A stretch of 64,000 nucleotides of DNA from a virus. The stretch spans positions 36,507 to 100,506 of the IMG/VR virus record IMGVR_UViG_3300046513_000134, one strand, 5' to 3'. A model generated the notes under the pieces. It was given only the letters and a program-made list of their open reading frames with translations. It ran no database searches and had not been told where the DNA came from. This document shows positions 59,250-64,000 of the stretch, one piece after another (position 1 is the stretch's first letter; each line of letters begins with the position of its first letter). Both the position numbers and the translations under genes were made by a program.

Positions 59250-61246
59250 CAGGCTTTCTCCATCTGGCGCTTCTCGGTGTCGGAGACCGACCCCTTATGA
59301 TCCGGTTTCTTGGCCTGCAGCAAGCTCTTCGGAATGAGGCTGAGCGGAATGTTGTGCATAGACCAGATCTCCCGGCGCATGGTCAATCCGTAGATCACCC
59401 CGGCCATGGCGTCGGAGACGTCCTTCGAGCCCTTCGACGGGTGGTCGATCTTGTTCTTGGCGACGTTCTTCTCCAACCGCACCCATTCGCGCTTGGCGAC
59501 GTCATGCTCCGGGGTCAGGACGCGGGCGTCGTAGAACGCCAGCTTCGACACCTCGTAGGGGGCCATGTCGGTATCGACCGACTGGTAGCCACTCTTGTAG
59601 CCGAGCCGCATCAGCGTCTGCAGCGTGTCCTTCGATTGCATGCTGTCGAGGGTGATGTACTTGATCGGCAGGCCCATCTCCTTGAGCTTGTAGATCAGCT
59701 TGCGGACGTTGGCCAGTTCGATCTCGCCGCCCGGTGGGGGCTTGACCTCCAGCGTGAAATCGAAGTGCACCACCGGCAGCATCTCGACGTCCTCGCCGCG
59801 ATGGACCGGGACGAAGTGCGAGACGTAGCCACAGGCGACGCCCGTGCTGTCACCACTGATCGAGGGGTCGATATGTATCCACCGTGGCATATGCGTATTC
59901 AGGAACCGCTTCGGGTAGACCAGCAGCCCGTGCTTGTCGAAGTCGCACCAGTCGTTCGACAGGATCGACGGCACGGTATCGAAGCAGGAGGACAGCGCCT
60001 CGACGTTCATGATGAACGGGTGCATCGCGAGGGTCGAGTGGCCGGCGATGTCGCGGATGTTGTTGAAGATGTCTTCCTCGAACTTCTTCAGGTATTCCTG
60101 CGGCACCTTCATCACCAGCTTCTGGTCGGCCCCGCTGAAGTGCTCGCTCTCGCCGTCCTTGAGGATGCGCGGCTTGCGGTTCTCGTCACCGAGGAACAGG
60201 TCGAACCACAGGCCGGTGAATTTCTCGATCGGCTTCACCTCCCACGAACGCTTGTCGTAGACGAAGATCACCGTCTTGCCGAGGGTGTCGAGTTCGACCT
60301 GCGCCTGCTGCATCTTCACGTCGGTGAATTCGCCGGGGTAGCGTTTCGAGGAGACGAGGCAGAGCAGGCCGGGCAGCTTGCCTTGGTTCATGAAGCGGCT
60401 TTCGCGGCGGCGGGCGATCGAGTTGTAGATGGCCACGGCCTGATCGTAGGTGCCGCCGTCCTCTCCGGCCTTCTTGGACTTCTCGGTGACTTCCATGAAG
60501 TTCACTTCGTCAATCAGCCCGCCGAAGACGTTCTGGCCGATGGCGGCTGTGGCGTCGCCGGAGAGCGGCTTGACGATGATGTTGTTGGGGAACCGCATTT
60601 CCGAGGTCAGGCCCCGGTCATACTGGAAATAGGTGCAGAAGAACGGGCTGGCGTCGAGCATCGATTTGAAGCGGTTGTAATCGACCGCCTTCGACAGTTC
60701 CTTCTTCATCGACTGGAAGATGAACATGATTTCCGAGGAGGCAGCCAGATCGAACGACTTGTGCGGCTTGGCCATGCAGGCCAGTTCGTAGATCGTGTAG
60801 GCGATGGCCACGAGGGCGCAGGTGGTCTTGCCGGTGCCGATGCCTCCGGTGAAGATCGCCTCGTCGTAGTCGCCGGTCAGCAGCTCCTCGATCTCGACCA
60901 TGTTCAGGGGCCAGATTTCCTCGCCCATGTTGAGGTACTTCTTCGAATGCACGAAGGTCCACGGATCGACCGGCAGGAACCGCCATTCGACGCCGGCCTG
61001 TGCCTTCTTCTTCAGCCACGCGGTGGCCTTCAGCAGGTACTTGGCGCGTTCGATCAGATCGGGGATGGTGTTGGCATGTTCCCAGATATGCTGGCCCGAC
61101 ATGCCGCACTTCTGCAAGACGTTAATGCTGGTACGGAAGATGGCCTCAAGGCTGGTGCTCGATGACGAGGTTGGGGTCGAGGCCGTCGAGGAGGTCGAAG
61201 AGCTTTGCGGTTTCTTCGGTCCACTCGAAAGACGTAGCTTGGCCAT
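59249..61246 (-). CDS. terL: Terminase large subunit
   Basis: A 665-aa protein. ATPase domain: Walker A FTGGIGTGKTTC (about 140), Walker B GGLIDEVNF. Nuclease domain: HIDPSISGDSTGVACGYV, YITLDSMQSKD and SDAMAGVIYGL (acidic triad). Length fits family. It packages DNA with the portal. ATG at 61246 is preferred over 61252 because GGTGG lies 6 nt upstream. Overlaps the small subunit by 101 bp. Confidence 0.93.
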   Translation of the reverse strand: MAKLRLSSGPKKPQSSSTSSTASTPTSSSSTSLEAIFRTSINVLQKCGMSGQHIWEHANTIPDLIERAKYLLKATAWLKKKAQAGVEWRFLPVDPWTFVHSKKYLNMGEEIWPLNMVEIEELLTGDYDEAIFTGGIGTGKTTCALVAIAYTIYELACMAKPHKSFDLAASSEIMFIFQSMKKELSKAVDYNRFKSMLDASPFFCTYFQYDRGLTSEMRFPNNIIVKPLSGDATAAIGQNVFGGLIDEVNFMEVTEKSKKAGEDGGTYDQAVAIYNSIARRRESRFMNQGKLPGLLCLVSSKRYPGEFTDVKMQQAQVELDTLGKTVIFVYDKRSWEVKPIEKFTGLWFDLFLGDENRKPRILKDGESEHFSGADQKLVMKVPQEYLKKFEEDIFNNIRDIAGHSTLAMHPFIMNVEALSSCFDTVPSILSNDWCDFDKHGLLVYPKRFLNTHMPRWIHIDPSISGDSTGVACGYVSHFVPVHRGEDVEMLPVVHFDFTLEVKPPPGGEIELANVRKLIYKLKEMGLPIKYITLDSMQSKDTLQTLMRLGYKSGYQSVDTDMAPYEVSKLAFYDARVLTPEHDVAKREWVRLEKNVAKNKIDHPSKGSKDVSDAMAGVIYGLTMRREIWSMHNIPLSLIPKSLLQAKKPDHKGSVSDTEKRQMEKA

Positions 61247-61730
61247 TATCATCCACCATAGTTCCAGAGACGGTCTTCGGAGCGCGGCGCAGGGCTCCTG
61301 TTTCCAATTGCAGATTGCCGAGAGCGACGAGGTTTTCCTTCAGCAGCTTGATCTCTTCCGAGGCCTGCTTCAGCACCATGTGCTCGTTCTTGTTTTCAGT
61401 CAGCAGGATCTTGTCCACGCGTGCCCGCTGCAGCACACAGAGGTCGTTGAGTTCGTGCATGGCGTTGAGCTTGCGGGAGAGCACGGGCGAGGACATGCCC
61501 TTGGTGGCGTCGAGGACCAGCGCCCGGGTCTTCTCCAGCAGGTCGGAGGACTTGTAGCGTTCCAGCATCTTCTTCAGGCTGTCAGGCTTCTTGTCAGTCA
61601 GGTGCCCGTCGCCCTGTAGCCAACCAACCACCTCTCGGGCAGGGGTGCCGGCGTTCAACCTTGTGTCCACCTCTTCCTGCACCTCGGTGGGCAGGGAGCG
61701 CAATTCGGAAAAGCGTCCGTCTCTGGCCAT
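61146..61730 (-). CDS. terS: Terminase small subunit-like (Mu gp27/DUF3486 type)
   Basis: A 194-aa protein beginning MARDGRFSELRSLPTEVQEE, then VDTRLNAGTPAREVVGWLQG, an HTH-like segment seen in DUF3486 small terminases. A helical body (LNDLCVLQRARVDKILLTEN, ASEEIKLLKENLVALG) would form the oligomer. Directly upstream of the large subunit. Confidence 0.75.
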   Translation of the reverse strand: MARDGRFSELRSLPTEVQEEVDTRLNAGTPAREVVGWLQGDGHLTDKKPDSLKKMLERYKSSDLLEKTRALVLDATKGMSSPVLSRKLNAMHELNDLCVLQRARVDKILLTENKNEHMVLKQASEEIKLLKENLVALGNLQLETGALRRAPKTVSGTMVDDNGQATSFEWTEETAKLFDLLDGLDPNLVIEHQP

Positions 61731-61891
61731 CAGTGCACCTCACGCAGAGCGTATTCCTTGGCCTCGACCAGATACTCTTCAAGGTCATAGCCGCAGCGTT
61801 GAAATTCGAGGATTGCCTTGGCCCGTTCGAGGTTGTCATCGCAGCCCCATTCGTCCAGCGCGTCTAGGAAATGTGCCAGCTTCTCCTCCAT
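61730..61891 (-). CDS. Small hypothetical protein, 53 aa
   Basis: Start at 61891 (MEEKLAHFLDALDEWGCDDN) overlaps the ParB stop as TAATG, with GGAGAG 9 nt upstream. Helical and acidic. Overlaps terS by one base. Function unknown. Confidence 0.65.
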   Translation of the reverse strand: MEEKLAHFLDALDEWGCDDNLERAKAILEFQRCGYDLEEYLVEAKEYALREVH

Positions 61892-62754
61892 TACTTGACG
61901 CTCTCCAGATCGCCCAGCACCTGCTTGGTGGGAGGCAGTTTCAGCTTCAGCAGCTTCTTGATCGGGAGGGCTGCCGGGATCGTGGCCTTGACCGCTGCCG
62001 CCAGTGTCGGCGTCTCGCCCTGTGCAATTTGTTGCAATATCGAACCGAGCACGTCGTCCATGGTACGGTCCTGCTGGATACACATGTCACCGAGGACGTC
62101 GAGGGCCTTGTAGGTCTTGTTGCCGATCTGTATCCACACCTGCTTCTGCGAGGCGTAGTCGAACACCATGAAGCCGTAGGGGGCGGTGTCGCCGTACTTG
62201 TTGAAGATGTGGTTGAGCAGCTTGGAGAGGCCGTCCACGGTGCGGATTTCCTTGGCCGCTTCCTTGAACTTCTCCTTCATCAGCGGCGTCGGCAGGCTCT
62301 TGGCCGACTGCTCGACCATCTTGTTGTACTGCGCTTCGTCGGAGAAACCGAAGGCGTCCTGCAGGATGTCGTCGCCGTATTTGGCCTGTACCTTCTCCCA
62401 CATGGTGAAGAACGCGGCCGGGTCCATCTGACCCTTGATCATGTTCATTCTGACGATCTGAAAGGTCTCGGCGTCTTCATCGAAATCATCGTGGTCGATG
62501 ACGCAGACGGGGACCTTGTCGAAGCCGAGATACTGGGCGGCGTCGTATCTGTGGTGGCCCCCGACGATCCGGTACTTGCCGGCGTCGATCGGTCGGACGA
62601 GGATGGCGTCGGTCATCCCGGTCTTTTCGAGGTTATCGCAGAGCAGGTCGAACTGCTTCGAGGACATTTTGTTGGGGTTGGCGGTGTTCTTCACCAGCAG
62701 CCCGATATCGCAGTCGAACCGCTGCAAATGCTTTGTTTTTGAGATTGCGTTCAA
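61891..62754 (-). CDS. ParB/Spo0J-like nuclease-fold (ParB-N domain) protein
   Basis: A 287-aa protein. ParB N-terminal domain: CDIGLLVKNTANPNKMS, FDLLCDNLEKTGMTDAILVR, YRIVGGHHRYDAAQYLGF (GxxRxxA-type CTP/phosphate box). A helical middle and C-terminal KLLKLKLPPTK follow; no clear HTH. TTG start at 62754 with AGGAG 8 nt upstream. It could be a DNA-segregation-like, regulatory or packaging-associated protein. It contains a copy of the palindrome at 62022-62037. Confidence 0.8.
   Translation of the reverse strand: MNAISKTKHLQRFDCDIGLLVKNTANPNKMSSKQFDLLCDNLEKTGMTDAILVRPIDAGKYRIVGGHHRYDAAQYLGFDKVPVCVIDHDDFDEDAETFQIVRMNMIKGQMDPAAFFTMWEKVQAKYGDDILQDAFGFSDEAQYNKMVEQSAKSLPTPLMKEKFKEAAKEIRTVDGLSKLLNHIFNKYGDTAPYGFMVFDYASQKQVWIQIGNKTYKALDVLGDMCIQQDRTMDDVLGSILQQIAQGETPTLAAAVKATIPAALPIKKLLKLKLPPTKQVLGDLESVK
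62022..62037. repeat. Palindrome copy 15
   Basis: GTGCAATTTGTTGCAA inside the ParB-like gene, near its 3' end. Confidence 0.75.
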
Positions 62755-62833
62755 TGCCCCAACTCCTAAGAGACGTGTTGTCTCTCGAAGACATAACCGA
62801 CAATGTGGGGGGCGCGATAGAGGGGGTGGTAAT

Positions 62834-62868
62834 GAAAAAGGCCCACAGGTCACAACTCCCGGGGCCTT
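62834..62868 (-). terminator. Intrinsic terminator of the structured RNA
   Basis: Minus-strand stem AAGGCCC/GGGCCTT with a 17-nt loop, followed by TTTTTC. It ends the RNA starting near 63126, 80 bp before the ParB start; readthrough would be needed to reach parB. Confidence 0.8.
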
Positions 62869-63126
62869 ATCCACATGCTTGGTACGGTTAGTCGCCGCCG
62901 ACGACTGGCCTTGGAAATCGATGGTCGGAATGTGCAGATGCCGACGTTTCTTTCTGCAAGGGACGACATCTCCGATGGAAAGCCCAGCTTTCAAGTCTCG
63001 CCTGCGTACTCCAAAGGAGCGACGTAAGTTACTGCCTGTATCTGGAGGAGGCTGCCTATGGGAATTTCTCCCGGCCGGTTAGCAGCATTCCTTCGAGTTC
63101 CACCGCCCGTTCCATCGGAGGTGTCG
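62834..63126 (-). ncRNA. Candidate structured non-coding RNA (about 290 nt)
   Basis: This 400-bp gap has no supportable gene. From the predicted start the RNA begins with a 17-nt strand (63126-63110) that pairs with 62980-62964, 16 of 17 bases. Inside it are GCTGC/GCAGC enclosing GGGA/TCCC, CTCC/GGAG and CTCG/CGAG pairings. After it, GCAGA(62957-62953)-GTCGG(62945-62941)-TCTGC(62938-62934)-CCGAC(62928-62924) forms an H-type pseudoknot with plausible loops, then a hairpin AGTCG/CGACT (62906-62890), then the terminator. No tRNA, tmRNA or known riboswitch pattern was recognised. Confidence 0.6.
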
Positions 63127-63132
63127 AGGATT

Positions 63133-63161
63133 GATATACGGTCCCCACTTTTCCTTGTCAA
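63133..63161 (-). promoter_or_regulatory. Strong sigma70-like promoter
   Basis: -35 TTGACA (63161-63156), 17-bp spacer, -10 TATATC (63138-63133) on the minus strand, the best promoter in the window. The predicted start near 63126-63125 coincides with the first base of the long stem of the downstream RNA. The upstream gene ends inside the -35 (TGA at 63160-63158). Confidence 0.75.
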
Positions 63162-64000
63162 CGGGTAAAAATGCCGGGTTCCAAAGTATCTTTCCAACCA
63201 CATTGGTTGAGATGCCACTTCAGCAAGTAGAGGATCGGCCGGTTGCCAATCGGGGTGCCGCGCCACGTCTCCGGCTTCTGGAACATGTCGAAGGTCTCCT
63301 GCCACAGCTTCAGGGCGTCGATCTTCTTGACCTTGTCCTTGATGCAGGCGTCGGTCAGGGCCTTGGCCTGTTCGCGCATGCTGCCCTGTCTCTCGGCCCC
63401 GTGGGTCCATTCCTTCAGCCGGGCGAAGTGTTCGGCCATCAGCCCCTGTACCGCCTCGGTGGTGGACTGATTGCGCGGCCCCTCCACGAAGTCCTTCCAG
63501 TAGGTCGCCTCCCACTGCAGGAAGCGCGCATACATGCCCTCGTAGTCGTCGGCAAAGGCGCGGATCATCGCGTAGCTCTCGGTCATCGAATTGGTGATGA
63601 ACGGGTAGTCCTTGCCGACGAAGTTGGCCCATGCCTTGTCGGGCAGGATCACCGGCACGCCGTGCACCAGCGGCTCGTAGGTGGACATCGAGAAGTCTTC
63701 CACCTTGGAGATGTTGATGGCGACGTGGGCGTCGTTCTCCAGCAGGTCATGGAATTGCTGGCGGTTGTTCTTCATCACCTTAACGAAGTCGAAATCTTCC
63801 CCGGCATTTGTGCCGAGCGAGTGGGTGGACACCATGTAATTTATCGGCACGCCCTTTTTGTGTAGCCCCGAGCCAGCGAACCCTTTCTGGAACAGTTCGA
63901 CCACGTCCTGAAAGTTCCTCACGGACGTCGTACGCCCGGCAAACAGTACGTTCAGCCCCTTGGATACATCTTTTGCGTTGTTCGAGAGCCGCGTCAATTT
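63158..64000 (-). CDS. Glycosyltransferase-like protein (GT-B; partial)
   Basis: At least 279 residues, cut by the right edge. LNVLFAGRTTSVRNFQDVVE, then DAHVAINISKVEDFSMSTYE followed by PLVHGVPVILPD, which is the GT4-type nucleotide-sugar end of a GT-B fold. It may modify phage DNA, virion or host surface sugars; no choice is possible from this fragment. The true start is outside the window. Confidence 0.75.
   Translation of the reverse strand, partial: KLTRLSNNAKDVSKGLNVLFAGRTTSVRNFQDVVELFQKGFAGSGLHKKGVPINYMVSTHSLGTNAGEDFDFVKVMKNNRQQFHDLLENDAHVAINISKVEDFSMSTYEPLVHGVPVILPDKAWANFVGKDYPFITNSMTESYAMIRAFADDYEGMYARFLQWEATYWKDFVEGPRNQSTTEAVQGLMAEHFARLKEWTHGAERQGSMREQAKALTDACIKDKVKKIDALKLWQETFDMFQKPETWRGTPIGNRPILYLLKWHLNQCGWKDTLEPGIFTR

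Noticed and set aside
59297-61165. 622-codon plus-strand frame opposite terminase
   Set aside because: Shadow of terL.
62850-62973. Possible 38-codon frame inside the structured RNA
   Set aside because: Its Shine-Dalgarno directly abuts the ATG, the product is Arg/Ser-rich, and it crosses stems that look structural.
62755-62994. Extension of the ParB-like frame upstream to 62994
   Set aside because: It would pass through the terminator at 62834-62868 and the structured RNA and has Arg/Pro/Ser-rich non-ParB sequence; the TTG at 62754 has a proper ribosome site.
1-64000. tRNA genes, integrase or attachment sites
   Set aside because: None recognised on either strand by eye; short or divergent tRNAs could be missed without a covariance scan.

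Overview
The window is one long, gap-poor stretch of a tailed double-stranded DNA bacteriophage. It is GC-rich by eye, and every gene I can support lies on the minus strand, so transcription runs from high to low coordinates. Both ends cut through a gene, so this is part of a larger genome. The virion genes follow the lambda order: terminase, portal, protease, scaffold, HK97-fold capsid, connectors, tail tube, G/GT chaperones, tape measure, M, L, K, I, J. That indicates a siphovirus with a long non-contractile tail. The GC-rich codon use and CsrA-, ParB- and phosphatase-type genes suggest a proteobacterial, perhaps alphaproteobacterial, host; this is inference. I saw no integrase, tRNA or CRISPR array.

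Layout in transcription order. (a) 64.0-63.2 kb: glycosyltransferase-like gene, cut by the edge. (b) 63.16-62.83 kb: a strong sigma70-type promoter followed by about 290 nt of heavily structured, apparently non-coding RNA ending in an intrinsic terminator. (c) 62.8-58.6 kb: ParB-like protein, small and large terminase subunits, small unknowns. (d) 58.5-50.8 kb: accessory block with a truncated pyruvate-phosphate-dikinase-like enzyme, a divergent CsrA-like protein, two CX5R (tyrosine/dual-specificity type) phosphatases and two large unknown proteins. (e) 50.9-48.4 kb: family A DNA polymerase. (f) 48.4-39.2 kb: head genes and tail tube. (g) 39.1-38.5 kb: HNH endonuclease insertion. (h) 38.2-24.9 kb: tail assembly, including a programmed -1 frameshift, and the tail tip and fibre. 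(i) 24.9-21.2 kb: lysis (holin, SAR endolysin, overlapping spanins). (j) 21.1-12.1 kb: replication (AAA+ ATPase, acidic-tail protein, O-like initiator with internal 12-bp iterons, degenerate loader-like protein, DnaB helicase, RNase HI, primase, possible ssDNA-binding protein). (k) 12.0-5.6 kb: SF2 helicase, RecA/UvsX-like recombinase, two PD-(D/E)XK-like nucleases, RuvC-like resolvase. (l) 5.4-2.4 kb: small unknowns. (m) 2.3-0 kb: an SGNH hydrolase, probably a tailspike or fibre, and its neighbours.

The most notable signals lie outside ordinary gene calls. A 16-bp palindrome with consensus GTGCAAYNNRTTGCAC recurs 15 times across the window, both between genes and inside coding sequence in all three reading frames, and sometimes on top of promoters. 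The 290-nt structured RNA upstream of the parB/terminase operon has a 17-bp closing stem that begins at the predicted transcription start, plus a possible H-type pseudoknot. The replication initiator gene carries three 12-bp direct repeats in an AT-rich patch and looks like a lambda-type origin.
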